Shown here: positions 8,528 to 18,433 of the stretch, one piece after another | How positions within the stretch are numbered: position 1 is the stretch's first letter | How the letters are laid out: each line of letters starts with the position of its first letter | Assembly (NCBI GenBank): GCA_020831625.1 | Contig: JAFIGD010000008.1 | Span: forward strand, 1 to 64,000 | Length of the DNA stretch: 64,000 nt | Reading direction: 5' to 3' | DNA from: Verrucomicrobiota bacterium | GTDB taxonomy: Bacteria > Verrucomicrobiota > Kiritimatiellia > SS1-B-03-39 > UBA6053 | The notes under the pieces: generated by a model | Told to the model about the DNA's origin: nothing | Database searches by the model: none | Seen by the model: the letters and a program-made list of their open reading frames with translations, nothing else | Program-made: the position numbers and the translations under genes

Positions 8528-10081
8528 ATGGAAACGGCACCCGCAACTCTTCAAGATCTCCCCCCGGAAGTCCGGGCACTTGTCGAGGGGTTGTTGGCGG
8601 AAAAAGAGGCGATCATCGAGAAGCTGGGGGCCGATCTGGAAAAGCTTCGGGCGCAGTTCGAACTGATGCTTAAGAAGATGTTCGGGCGCAGCAGCGAAAA
8701 GCTCGATCCCAACCAGTTGCTCATGGACGCGCTGATGCTGCAGGCGCAGGACACCTTTGCGGAACCCGTGCCGGACGCTCCGGTTGCGGAAGCGGTGGTG
8801 GCCGCCGTTGCCAAGCCGTCCAAGCGCAACGGGCGCATGCCGATCGCCGATCATCTGAAGCGAAACGAGATTGTCCTTGATGTTCCAGAATCCGAAAAAA
8901 TCTGCCCGGTCACCGGCAAAGAGCGCCCCTGCATCGGCGAAGAGGTCACAGAGAAATACCACTACGTGCGCGAAACGCTGGAAGTGAACCGCTATATCCG
9001 CAAGAAATACGGTTCGCCGATGGGTGCTGAGGAGAACGGCGTACTCACCGCGCCGCTTCCGGCCAGCCTGTTGCCGCGCTGCCTTGCGGATGCCTCGATG
9101 CTTTCCCATATTGCCGTTTCAAAGTTCGACGACCATCTGCCCCTGCACCGTCTGGAAAAGATGTTTTTGCGCCAGGGAGCGCAAATCAGCCGGAAAACCA
9201 TGTCGGATTGGATGCGGAATCTCGCCGAAGGCCTTCGACCGCTGGAAAAACGGATTGCAGAGAAGATTTTAAGCTGCGGAGTGGTTCATCACGACGATAC
9301 GCCAGTGGACCGACTGGATCCGGGAGCGGGTCAGGCAAAAGAAGGGCGAGTGTGGGTGGCGGTGTCAGGCCAAGGTCCGCCGCTGGTTCATTTTTCCTTC
9401 ACGCCCAACCGAAAACAAGCGCATGTTCTGTCCTTTTTCCGGGGATATAGCGGGGCGGTCATGTGTGATGAATACGCGGGCTATGCAAATGTGGAGTACG
9501 GAGTCATGCAATCCTGCTGGGCGCACGCGCGGCGTAAAATCATCGAGAAATGCAAGGGTCAGGCACCCTATCAGGCCCGCGTTCTCCTGGAGATCCAAAA
9601 ACTCTATGGAATTGAAGACCGCATCCGTGACGCCTCAGCCGAAGACCGTGCCCGGGTGCGGGACACCGAAAGCCGCGCTCAGCTTGCGAAAGTGTTTGAG
9701 GCGGTAGAATCCCGGAGCGATACGCCCGGCTCGGATCCCGGGAAGGCGCAACAGTACATTTTGGGGCACCGCAAACAGCTCAGTGCCTTCGTGGAGGATG
9801 AGCGTCTGCCCATCGACAACAATGCCGCCGAGCGGGCGATCCGCCGGGTGGCGATCGGGCGGAAGAACTGGCTGTTCCTTGGAAGCGAAAACGGAGGCGC
9901 AACTGCCGCCACCTTAATGAGTCTGCTGGGGACGTGCTGGGCGAACCGGGTGAATCCTCTGGAATACCTGACCGACATCATCAAGGTCCTGCCCGCCACG
10001 CCCGCCGACCAACTCGACAGTCTCCTGCCGCACATCTGGATCGAGACTCACCCCGAAGCCGCACTGCCGCAGATCAAGTAA
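8528..10081 (+). CDS. tnpC: IS66 transposase TnpC
   Basis: 517 residues from the ATG at 8528; the frame is open from a TTG at 8477, but that extension is not family-like. Residues ~15-60 form a leucine-rich coiled coil (EALLAEKEAIIEKLGADLEK region). A zinc-finger-like stretch follows. Then come the DDE domain motifs of IS66: VVHHDDTPV (first Asp), VMCDEYAGY (second Asp), CWAHARRKI, and LPIDNNAAERAIRRVAIGRK (catalytic Glu). A C-terminal IS66_C segment (MSLLGTCWANRVNPLEYL) closes the protein. No frameshift is seen. Confidence 0.93.
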   Translation: METAPATLQDLPPEVRALVEGLLAEKEAIIEKLGADLEKLRAQFELMLKKMFGRSSEKLDPNQLLMDALMLQAQDTFAEPVPDAPVAEAVVAAVAKPSKRNGRMPIADHLKRNEIVLDVPESEKICPVTGKERPCIGEEVTEKYHYVRETLEVNRYIRKKYGSPMGAEENGVLTAPLPASLLPRCLADASMLSHIAVSKFDDHLPLHRLEKMFLRQGAQISRKTMSDWMRNLAEGLRPLEKRIAEKILSCGVVHHDDTPVDRLDPGAGQAKEGRVWVAVSGQGPPLVHFSFTPNRKQAHVLSFFRGYSGAVMCDEYAGYANVEYGVMQSCWAHARRKIIEKCKGQAPYQARVLLEIQKLYGIEDRIRDASAEDRARVRDTESRAQLAKVFEAVESRSDTPGSDPGKAQQYILGHRKQLSAFVEDERLPIDNNAAERAIRRVAIGRKNWLFLGSENGGATAATLMSLLGTCWANRVNPLEYLTDIIKVLPATPADQLDSLLPHIWIETHPEAALPQIK

Positions 10082-10114
10082 ATCTTCCCGGCGGGCCCGG
10101 GGCGGAGGGGTGGG

Positions 10115-10131
10115 GTTCGCCGGACGCTTAC
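10115..10131. repeat. IS66 right terminal inverted repeat
   Basis: Exact reverse complement of 7731-7747, followed at once by the second GCAAAGGA target duplication at 10132-10139. Confidence 0.92.
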
Positions 10132-10139
10132 GCAAAGGA
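10132..10139. repeat. IS66 target site duplication, right copy
   Basis: GCAAAGGA. The following bases CGCGGAGTAG complete the original GH10 3' end, reading gac gcg gag tag in the GH10 frame. Confidence 0.95.
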
Positions 10140-10190
10140 CGCGGAGTAGCGCGTCCTGGTATGAGAGCAACAAGTAAAGGAAGGATAAGC

Positions 10191-10286
10191 GGCCAACGAG
10201 AACGGCGACGAGAACGGGGGACGATATTGATTCCCCCGACTCGTCATTCGTTCTCGTCGCCGTTCTCGTCGCCGTTCTCGTTGGCC
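10191..10286. repeat. Interspersed palindromic GAGAACGG-type repeat, copy A
   Basis: Perfect 26-bp inverted arms at 10191-10216 and 10261-10286, built from the 12-bp unit CGTTCTCGTCGC; one extra unit sits at 10249-10260. A smaller inner dyad (GGGGGA / TCCCCC) surrounds the centre. About 60 bases align with copy B at 18302-18377. RNA from either strand would fold into a long hairpin. It may act as a terminator or be a MITE/REP-like mobile repeat; the sequence alone does not decide. Confidence 0.85.
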
Positions 10287-10302
10287 GAAAAGAGACCAGC
10301 TT

Positions 10303-10380
10303 ATGAGAGAGCAAATGTACAGGCGGCTGCCGCACAAGCGACTTGATGTCTACGAAAGCCTTTGGATTGAGTTCTGGGAG
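10303..10380 (+). pseudogene. Possible N-terminal fragment of a four-helix-bundle (S23-like) protein
   Basis: An ATG at 10303 opens MREQMYRRLPHKRLDVYES, which resembles the start of small four-helix-bundle proteins of the 23S rRNA intervening-sequence/S23 type (typically PHKxLxVYxxA...). After about 25 residues the resemblance stops, and no full-length frame follows. The normal family length is about 110-130 residues. It lies directly after repeat copy A. Read as a truncated remnant; chance similarity is possible. Confidence 0.35.
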
Positions 10381-10430
10381 GCCAAATTGAAACAATTTTT
10401 TATAATTTTTCTTGCAGCCTTCGGAAATTT

Positions 10431-10450
10431 ATTTTACTGTAAATTACATC
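10431..10450. promoter_or_regulatory. Putative operator-like palindrome upstream of 10485
   Basis: TTTTACTGTAAATTACATCT contains the perfect palindrome TTTACTGTAAA, about 45 bases before the start codon. Related TTTAnATGTAAA-like sites stand before several other genes in this window (see 36063, 41112, 53806, 54045). Only the sequence similarity is observed; binding is inferred. Confidence 0.3.
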
Positions 10451-10484
10451 TGACTGGCTGCACAACAATAAAAAAGAGTGCACA

Positions 10485-12266
10485 ATGAGAATGACGATAT
10501 CCAGGCGTATGAGTCATAACAGCGTTTTGTCGATCCTGCTGCTTCTGAGTTTTGGTCTTGCGGCGTATGCTACGGAAAGAGGTTCGCGTGTCAACGCCAG
10601 GGGGGCAAGAGCCAGAGATGCGTGGCTGCAAACCCCGGAGCGGGAGTACGACCCCGATACCCCGGCCTACACCGATGCCCTGTGGATGCGTGTTCATGAA
10701 AAGGACTGTCCGATGCTGGTTCTCGGCGGAAATAAAAAGGCTATACCCCTGGAGCAGGCCGACCGGGAGGGCTGGCGGATTGGTGAATCCGGGCAGTCCG
10801 GACGGGAGCGCTGCTGTTTTCAGGGATACCGGCGGCAGCATCCGGAGAAATTGATCACAGATGACATTACCGTCATCGTTGCTCCGTGGAGAGGGACTCA
10901 GTCCATATGGCATCAGGCGGGGTGCCACCGCTTTGTCGTCAGACCTGATCACGGACAGATGACGAAGGGAGAAGCGGAGGACGCGGGAGCATTAAGCTGT
11001 GTTCATTGCATTGAGCGGGGACCCAGCCTCACCACGGCCGATATGGAGGCCTTGAGAACGAGGCCCGTGCCACCCGAGTTCACAGCTCCGGAGGGGTGGA
11101 CGCCAACACCCTTCTCCACCGATGAGTTGCCTTCAAGAGAGGAAATCGATATTTTGATCCAGGAGGCGCTGGCCCGTGATTACGGCATTCAGGAGGCGAC
11201 GTACGAAGATCCCATGGCTTCTCTGGAAGAATTCGTGGGACGGCGCTTTTTCTTCCCGGTTGGCAGCTGGCGGGTCTTCTACCAGGCCTACCGGGCCTCC
11301 GGCGATCCCCGCCTTCTTGAGGCCCTCCGCGTCTCGGCCCGGCATTACCGGGATCTGTGCATAAACTATCCGGAAGCGGCCCGGGCGAAGGCGAGGGACC
11401 CGGAAGGGATGGCCTTCATGTATTCCATGGCCGTCTCTGCAAGGCTCACTCTGCAGCTGGCCCGGAAATATCCGGATCAGGTCAGTAACGAGGAGCTGCT
11501 GGAGGCCGAAAGTTTTCTCCGGGCCATTGTCCAAACCCTGGAGCCGGTTGTCGAAGGAAACGAGAATCTTGACCCGGAAATGGGCATCCCGCAGGAATTG
11601 GCCGATGACTTCAGACACCGTGCCTTTAACCGCGCCCTGAACGGGATCGGAACCCTTGCCATGGCAACGGCCGCCCTTCAGGATCTGCAGGCCATACAGA
11701 AAACCACCGCGTTGCAGCCCCGGATTGACCGCTACCGGAAGAGCATCGGGGAATACTTCAAAAACTGGAAGAGTGCCGGAAGCTTGTCCGAGGAGGATGG
11801 GAAAACCTATTTCTACTACCCTTATCGAGCCGGGCGCAGCAGAATGGTGGATGGGGTTAAGCTCTTCGGAGGAGCCGAGGACCAGGGCCATTTTATTTTT
11901 TCGTTGTACGGCACGATGCTGGTGCATGACGCGACCCCGGAGCTTGGCGCGGATGACGGCTTTATGACGGCCATCGCCAATTCCGTGCATCATAATTCCT
12001 ACACCACCCACGGGTCCATCCAATCCCCCGCAGCTGACCGGATTCAGCCCCAAAGCCGTCAGGCTTTCGGTAAGCCAAGAGTAGGTTTCTACATCCTGGA
12101 AGCGTTCAGGGATGGAGTGATCGAGGGGCAAACCTCTGAATTGAGTCCGGACCGAAAGGCGGAATTACACAGTGGATTTGGTGTCAGGCTCAATACCCTG
12201 CATGTCCAGTACCTGAAAGTGCTGCGGCAGGACCGGAGCCTGGTTCATCTGGGAGAGGTGCGCTGA
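10485..12266 (+). CDS. Secreted protein of unknown function, probable alpha-helical toroid enzyme
   Basis: 593 residues with a Sec-type signal peptide (SVLSILLLLSFGLAAYAT). I do not recognise the family. Residues ~130-185 hold WHQAGCHRFVV...ALSCVHCIE, a small Cys-containing motif reminiscent of short zinc-binding tails (CHR...C..C). The C-terminal ~370 residues are helix-rich (RRFFFPVGSWRVFYQAYRA, RALNGIGTLAMATAALQDL, FSLYGTMLVHDATPELG), a pattern common to alpha/alpha-toroid polysaccharide lyases and glycosidases. Its neighbours are secreted carbohydrate enzymes, so a role in glycan breakdown is plausible but unproven. It stands alone on this strand after an IS and repeat-rich gap. Confidence 0.6.
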   Translation: MRMTISRRMSHNSVLSILLLLSFGLAAYATERGSRVNARGARARDAWLQTPEREYDPDTPAYTDALWMRVHEKDCPMLVLGGNKKAIPLEQADREGWRIGESGQSGRERCCFQGYRRQHPEKLITDDITVIVAPWRGTQSIWHQAGCHRFVVRPDHGQMTKGEAEDAGALSCVHCIERGPSLTTADMEALRTRPVPPEFTAPEGWTPTPFSTDELPSREEIDILIQEALARDYGIQEATYEDPMASLEEFVGRRFFFPVGSWRVFYQAYRASGDPRLLEALRVSARHYRDLCINYPEAARAKARDPEGMAFMYSMAVSARLTLQLARKYPDQVSNEELLEAESFLRAIVQTLEPVVEGNENLDPEMGIPQELADDFRHRAFNRALNGIGTLAMATAALQDLQAIQKTTALQPRIDRYRKSIGEYFKNWKSAGSLSEEDGKTYFYYPYRAGRSRMVDGVKLFGGAEDQGHFIFSLYGTMLVHDATPELGADDGFMTAIANSVHHNSYTTHGSIQSPAADRIQPQSRQAFGKPRVGFYILEAFRDGVIEGQTSELSPDRKAELHSGFGVRLNTLHVQYLKVLRQDRSLVHLGEVR

Positions 12267-12281
12267 GGGCAGACGGGCCGC

Positions 12282-12416
12282 TCAGAGCGCCCGGAGTTTG
12301 CGGGCGGTGTCGGCGGCGAGAGCCGGGCCGGGGAGGCCCATGTAACCCAGGCCCGTGATGCCGACCCGCACCGGAGCGGTTGAAGAAGAGGACTTGGCCA
12401 GTGATGTGGACAGCAT
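12282..12416 (-). pseudogene. 44-aa ORF, probably an internally deleted oxidoreductase gene
   Basis: On the minus strand, 46 bases after the GH95 gene, an AAGGA site 7 bases before an ATG (12414-12416) starts MLSTSLAKSSSSTAPVRVGI, which runs on as TGLGYMGLPGPALAADTARKL and ends at TGA. The ribosome site and operon position look genuine, but the product is too short to be an enzyme. The tail GLGYMGLPGPALAADTARKL resembles C-terminal ends of DAO-type FAD oxidoreductases. I read it as a gene start joined to a gene end, with the middle missing. The family guess is weak. Confidence 0.3.
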
Positions 12417-12461
12417 CGATATTCCTTGGCGTTTTTTCAGATGCCGTTGATCGCGGGCCGG

Positions 12462-14783
12462 TCAACAAACCACCTCTTCCGGCACGCCGGCTTGAAGCGT
12501 CAGTTCCTGGATAACCGACTTCCGGAACGGGACCCGGACCCGCACGGTTTGATCCGTTTGACTGGTCAGGATGGCGTGAAAGGTTCCCGAGGGTGCATTC
12601 CATTTCAGATCCACCGACACCCCGCCGCGGCAAAGGATGCCCCGCGCCGAGCCTTTTTTCCACTTCGACGGCAGGGCGGGCAGCAGGTGGATCTGACCCG
12701 GTTTGCTGAAGACCAGCATTTCCAGCGCGGCCGCGGTGATCCCGAGGTTGGCGTCGATCTGGAACGGAGGATCGCCCGGGCCGCTTGTGCCGAAACTCAA
12801 TCCCATTCCGCGCCAGTCGTTGTGATAGGTCAGCAGATTCGGACCCATGCTGCTGCGGGTCAGGATCTCGATGCATTCCAGGGCGCGGTCCCCGTCCCCC
12901 AGCCGGGCATAAATGTTGGCCATGTGCGCCATGGACCAGCCGGTCTGGCTGGTCAGTCCGATCACCAGCCGTTTTTCCACCGCCATCCGGCAGGCTTCAA
13001 AAATTTCCGGATCCGAATCGCGGGTCACTTCGAAGCCCGGGAAGACCGGATAGACATGCGACTGGTGCCGGTGATGGCAATGGTCCGGATACCGGGGATG
13101 GAGCCATTCTTTCATGGCCCCGTCTTCGTTCACCTCATACGCCGGCAGTTTGCTCAGCAGGGTCCGCCAGCGCTTCACGCCGTCCTTTTCGATCCCGAGA
13201 ACTTCGCAGCCTTCGCAGAGGTGGGTCAGCACCTCTTTGCAGATGGCCACATCCATGGTGGCGTTTTCGCAGACCTTGCAGCGCGAGTTGGACGGGTGGT
13301 TTTCCGGAGACATGGAGGGGGAGAACAAGAGGGTTCCGTCTTCACCCTCCGTGATGAAATCCTCGTAGAACAAAGCCGTTTCCTTCAACCAGGGAATCGC
13401 GCGGTTGGCCAGATGGTCCTTGTCCCCTGTAAACAGATAGTAGTCGTAAAAATGCTGGGCAATCCAGCCAGCGGCCCCCGTCCAGACCGCCCACACCCGG
13501 GGGATGTCGTAGCCGTTGGTGGTGAAGGCGATGGGCACGAAGATGCCGCGGCATCCGAAAAGGTACCGGGCATTTTCCCGGAAGTGATCCAGGAAGCGCT
13601 CAAACAGATCGAAAAACGCCAGCATGGTTTCCGGCAGGTTTCCGGGCAGGGCCTGCCAATAGTTCATCTGGATATTTTCATCGGTGTGAAAATCACTGTT
13701 CCAGGCGGGAAGGTAGTCGCCATTCCAGATGCCCTGAAGGTTGGCCGGCCATCCCCCGGGACCACTGCTGCTGATCAGCAGATATCGGCCCATCTCCACC
13801 GCAGTTTGAATCAGGGAGGTCGGCACATCGCCGTCGTACGCGTCCAGCAGCATCTCTTCATTGGACGTGGATCCTGCTTCCGCCACCTGAAACTGCAGCC
13901 GTTCAAACAATTCGCGGTGCACCGTTCCATGCGCGGCGAATGCAGTATCAAACGATTCCGTTTTTTCCTCCGTGACCGCTCCCTTCGGAAACAGAAGCAC
14001 TTGAATCTCCAATTCGTCCGCATCCGTCACAACCAGCGCGCCGTCTTCTTCGGTCAGGGTTCCGCCGGGTGCGCTCACCCGGGCCAGGGCGCTGAACCTG
14101 TTGCCATTCGGATGGGTTCCGGTGAAGGTCAGGCGACCGCTTTTCGCGTCGACGGTTCTTTCCGCCCCGATCGGTGTCCCGCCTTCGGGGGACCAGCTCT
14201 GGGTGGCGCCTTTCTGCGGGTTCTGCTCATCCAGGGCCAGATCCAGTGCCAGTTTGCCCCGCACCGTGCCGGGGCGGTTGCTCCGGACACGGAAATGAAT
14301 GGTGTCCGTCACTCTGGACACAAACAATTCGCGGGTAAACTCGATCTCCCCCTCTGTCCACGTCACCCAGGCCCGGCCGGTGTCAAACTCCACCCCGCGC
14401 CGGTACCCGCGGAACGGCGCGGACGGCGTGGTGTTCAGAGTAAGCCCGCAGAAGGGATGGTAGGGGTCCCGTCCCGCACTGGTGTGCATCGAAGCCTCTC
14501 CGCCCATCCGCTCCTTGTAGACCTCAAACAAATGATTGCCGGCCTCCTCGTTCTTCCCCTCCCGGATCAGACGGCGGACCTCCGGAAGCTGGTCGGACAC
14601 ATCCAGCCGTTCGGGCACCTCCCGGGGATAGTACAAGTCCTCATGATTGAACAGCAGTCTTTCGTGGGTGATGCGTCCATACAGCATCGCCCCCACCGCG
14701 CCGCTGCCGGTGGGTAAAGCGTCCTGCCAGCACCGGGCGGGGGTTTTCAGGATCATTCCGGTTTGCGAGTCTGCTGGGGTCAT
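12462..14783 (-). CDS. GH95-like alpha-L-fucosidase/alpha-L-galactosidase
   Basis: 773 residues, close to the usual GH95 length. The N-terminal beta domain has ARCWQDALPTGSGAVGAMLY, the family's entry motif. The alpha/alpha toroid carries GGWPANLQGIWN, DENIQMNYWQALPGN, VWTGAAGWIAQHFYDYYLF, LKETALFYEDF and SPSMSPENHP, followed by WSMAHMANIYARLGDGDRAL and FQIDANLGITAAALEML. GH95 enzymes invert alpha-1,2-fucosides, and some act on alpha-L-galactosides. No signal peptide is evident, so it may act in the cytoplasm or use an unrecognised export route. It follows the GH78-like gene by 29 bases, in the same operon. Confidence 0.85.
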   Translation of the reverse strand: MTPADSQTGMILKTPARCWQDALPTGSGAVGAMLYGRITHERLLFNHEDLYYPREVPERLDVSDQLPEVRRLIREGKNEEAGNHLFEVYKERMGGEASMHTSAGRDPYHPFCGLTLNTTPSAPFRGYRRGVEFDTGRAWVTWTEGEIEFTRELFVSRVTDTIHFRVRSNRPGTVRGKLALDLALDEQNPQKGATQSWSPEGGTPIGAERTVDAKSGRLTFTGTHPNGNRFSALARVSAPGGTLTEEDGALVVTDADELEIQVLLFPKGAVTEEKTESFDTAFAAHGTVHRELFERLQFQVAEAGSTSNEEMLLDAYDGDVPTSLIQTAVEMGRYLLISSSGPGGWPANLQGIWNGDYLPAWNSDFHTDENIQMNYWQALPGNLPETMLAFFDLFERFLDHFRENARYLFGCRGIFVPIAFTTNGYDIPRVWAVWTGAAGWIAQHFYDYYLFTGDKDHLANRAIPWLKETALFYEDFITEGEDGTLLFSPSMSPENHPSNSRCKVCENATMDVAICKEVLTHLCEGCEVLGIEKDGVKRWRTLLSKLPAYEVNEDGAMKEWLHPRYPDHCHHRHQSHVYPVFPGFEVTRDSDPEIFEACRMAVEKRLVIGLTSQTGWSMAHMANIYARLGDGDRALECIEILTRSSMGPNLLTYHNDWRGMGLSFGTSGPGDPPFQIDANLGITAAALEMLVFSKPGQIHLLPALPSKWKKGSARGILCRGGVSVDLKWNAPSGTFHAILTSQTDQTVRVRVPFRKSVIQELTLQAGVPEEVVC

Positions 14784-14812
14784 AAGGTTCGATTTCCTGT
14801 TGCGGGAATGCG

Positions 14813-16621
14813 TTAGGGATACACCAGCTCGTGGAAGCCGGGCGTGAGGTTGTCGACGAAGAGGGAATCCCCTTCAAAAAAGCCGGTGACCGGTTTTCCG
14901 TCCACGAGGAGGGTCGGGTCCGCCTGCCGACTTTGCTTCAGCCCGACCTTGGCGCGGACATTCCCGGGGATCTTCACCTCAAGGTTTCGTTGACCCGATG
15001 GATGGACGGCGAGGGAGACTGAGATGGGGCCGCAGGGACTTGGTACGGTGCCCGAGACGTCCGCAAGGGAGCCGGGTTGGGGGTGGATCAGGACTTTGCG
15101 AAAGCCGGGTTCCAGGGGGCGAACGCCCAGGACAAAGCGGGGGAGGATGTTTGCGGGCGCAGCCCCCCAGGCGTGATTCCAGTCGAGGTTCTTTTTGTAT
15201 TTCACGTCCCAGGCCTCCCAGGTGATGGTGGAGCCGGCGCGGATCATGTTCCACCAGCTCCGGTCGTGTTTGGCGGTCATCAGCTCCAGTGCGAAATCCT
15301 CCTCGCCATTTAAATAGAGGGCTTCGAGCAGGTACTGGGCTCCGTACACGCTGCAGGCCATGCCGCGGGATTTCACAAAGGCCACGACCGGGGCTTTTCG
15401 GGCATCGGGCACCAGATCAAAGGCCAGCATAAACATGTTGCTGTGCAGGGAGGCGTGCTGCGACCCCTCGCCGTCGATGTAACAGCCCCGGGTTTCATCG
15501 AAGAGGCGTTGGTTGATTGTATCACGCACCAGGTCCGCGCGCTCCGCAAACAAACGCTGGTCCTCGCTTCGGCCCAAAACGCCGGCAATGTGCGACATGA
15601 GTTTGAGTGCGTGCGCATGGAAGGCGTTGACCACGGTGTTGACGGGCAACATCTCATGGTTGTCCCGCTCGCCGGTGCCGCCCTCGGTGAAGGAGCCCGG
15701 CGGCCAGTCCACAAGATCGCGAAGGCCGTGCTTGAAAATACAGGTCTCCCCATGCATGTGAAGCCGCTTTTCAAACGCCACGGTGCAGCACTCCGACGCG
15801 GTGCTGATGAGTCCGTCGGGACGGGCCAGTTCGATCAGGGTTTTTGCACAGAGATCTTCATAAAATTCTTTCAGGGATACTGTCTCCCCGGTGTACAGAT
15901 AATCGGCCCAGGCCATCATCACCGAATGCAGATGCCATTCGGTTGGCCAGGTCGGGTTTTGGATCAGGTATTCATGGGTGTAGCGGGCGAGGGCGTATTC
16001 GCTGTCGACTGCATAATGGCTCAGTTGATTGATATATGCGTCGCCCTCGTAGGGAATGCGTTCCCGGTCACCGTCCACATAGACGCCACAGAAGGTGGTG
16101 GCCCTGATACTGTATTTGCAGAGATCCCAGACGGCGTTGAGCACCCCGTCGCTGGAAGAGAAGGAGGAGGCCTCCTCGTCAAAGGGATACTGAACACGGA
16201 TCTGGCGGACCGCCGCGGCGTCGACCCCTTCGGCGTCTTCGATTTCCGCGTACCGGAACGGGAACACTTCGCCGATTTCGGGAGGCATTTTGATGGCCGC
16301 CGGCCCTGTGTTGCGTTTGTCGGGCGGAATCACGATCCGCGTGTCGGCCTCGTCCGGACTGATGTCCTGCTCAATGCGGATATACCGGATGGTTCCGGCC
16401 GGGGACCGCTCCACCCGGCCGTCCGCGGTCACTTGCTCCCCCAGGTGAACGACGACGCGGCTCTCTTTTGCACTCTCCGAAAACGGAACGATCAGGGTCC
16501 CGAACGCCGCTTGGCCGAAATCGAGAAACAGCGTTCCCTCCTCCGTGATGCGTGTATGGGCCGGAGTCCCTTCGATCTGCTGCAGAGGTTTTCTCGTCAC
16601 GGTGTATCGTTGATTTGTCAT
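14813..16621 (-). CDS. GH78-like alpha-L-rhamnosidase
   Basis: 602 residues without a signal peptide. An N-terminal beta-sandwich (residues ~1-150) precedes the alpha/alpha barrel. The GH78 acid motif appears as VDGDRERIPYEGDAYINQ (canonical DCPQRDERxGxxGDA), and the second conserved block as GSTITWEAWDVKYKKNLDWN near residue 465, where a catalytic Glu is expected. A C-terminal beta domain follows (GVRPLEPGFRKVLIHPQPG). Such enzymes remove terminal alpha-L-rhamnose or related 6-deoxy sugars. It is first in a minus-strand operon with GH95. The protein is shorter than many GH78 enzymes and lacks extra N-terminal modules. Confidence 0.8.
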   Translation of the reverse strand: MTNQRYTVTRKPLQQIEGTPAHTRITEEGTLFLDFGQAAFGTLIVPFSESAKESRVVVHLGEQVTADGRVERSPAGTIRYIRIEQDISPDEADTRIVIPPDKRNTGPAAIKMPPEIGEVFPFRYAEIEDAEGVDAAAVRQIRVQYPFDEEASSFSSSDGVLNAVWDLCKYSIRATTFCGVYVDGDRERIPYEGDAYINQLSHYAVDSEYALARYTHEYLIQNPTWPTEWHLHSVMMAWADYLYTGETVSLKEFYEDLCAKTLIELARPDGLISTASECCTVAFEKRLHMHGETCIFKHGLRDLVDWPPGSFTEGGTGERDNHEMLPVNTVVNAFHAHALKLMSHIAGVLGRSEDQRLFAERADLVRDTINQRLFDETRGCYIDGEGSQHASLHSNMFMLAFDLVPDARKAPVVAFVKSRGMACSVYGAQYLLEALYLNGEEDFALELMTAKHDRSWWNMIRAGSTITWEAWDVKYKKNLDWNHAWGAAPANILPRFVLGVRPLEPGFRKVLIHPQPGSLADVSGTVPSPCGPISVSLAVHPSGQRNLEVKIPGNVRAKVGLKQSRQADPTLLVDGKPVTGFFEGDSLFVDNLTPGFHELVYP

Positions 16622-16700
16622 TACAGTATTCCCTATGGAAACTGTGACAGAAATCTAGACCTTATTGGTATAGATCTGCCTGCGAAGTGCGGGGATTTGA

Positions 16701-16749
16701 CAGGATAAGAGGATAGGCAGGGGTATCCCTTTTGATCCTTTTTATCCTG
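16701..16749. repeat. Inverted repeat between divergent genes
   Basis: CAGGATAAGAGGAT at 16701-16714 faces ATCCTTTTTATCCTG at 16735-16749, with about 12 of 14 pairs matching. It lies between the divergently read GH78-like and FAD genes, so it may be an operator or a copy of the common TTTATCCTG intergenic repeat. Confidence 0.45.
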
Positions 16750-16818
16750 ATATTCCTTCAAAAATAGTTGTTTTTGTTGGTTTATAGTTGAGGTTAGGTG
16801 AGAGGCGGGCTAGGTTGA

Positions 16819-18135
<1,317 letters not shown>

Positions 18136-18146
18136 CGCGCGGTGGT

Positions 18147-18173
18147 CGGACGTGTTTCTCACGGACACGTCCG
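18147..18173 (+). terminator. Stem-loop after the FAD oxidoreductase gene
   Basis: CGGACGTGT at 18147-18155 pairs with ACACGTCCG at 18165-18173 across a 9-base loop. There is no T-run, so it is a weak terminator candidate. An overlapping frame up to the TAG at 18277 (ending LAGTHLDRWREQHGGA) looks protein-like, but I cannot assign it. Confidence 0.35.
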
Positions 18174-18301
18174 CGCCCCGCACGAAAACGGATCTCAGTG
18201 CAGCGTATTATGCCGAGCATGACAGCCTTGCCGGCACCCACCTCGACCGCTGGCGAGAGCAACACGGCGGCGCGTAGCGGCGGGTGAAAGGGGAACTCGG
18301 T

Positions 18302-18377
18302 GAACGAGAACGGCGACGAGAACGGGTGACGATTTTGTTACCCTCGACTCGTAATCCGGTCTCGCCGCCGTTCTTGT
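18302..18377. repeat. Interspersed GAGAACGG-type repeat, copy B
   Basis: Begins GAACGAGAACGGCGACGAGA and continues in alignment with copy A through the centre (GACTCGT) to CTCGCCGCCGTTCTTG. The right arm is more diverged than in copy A, so the hairpin is imperfect. It sits between the 3' ends of the FAD gene and the xylR-like pseudogene. Confidence 0.8.
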
Positions 18378-18433
18378 AATCCGATCTCCCACGCTCGAAA
18401 TTTCTCACCCAAACTCAAGTGTGGGTCCGTGGA

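Larger units (their letters stand above)
7731..10131 (+). mobile_element. Complete IS66-family insertion sequence (2401 bp)
   Basis: Bounded by terminal inverted repeats GTAAGCGTCCGGCGAAC at 7731-7747 and its exact reverse complement at 10115-10131, and by perfect 8-bp duplications. It carries the three-gene tnpA-tnpB-tnpC set of IS66 with overlapping start/stop codons, all apparently intact. Perfect ends and duplication suggest a recent and possibly still mobile insertion. It landed in the 3' end of the GH10 gene, in the same orientation. Confidence 0.95.

Noticed and set aside
12426-14717. A 763-codon plus-strand frame antisense to the GH95 gene
   Set aside because: It is a shadow of a high-GC coding strand; no motif, start site or neighbour supports it.
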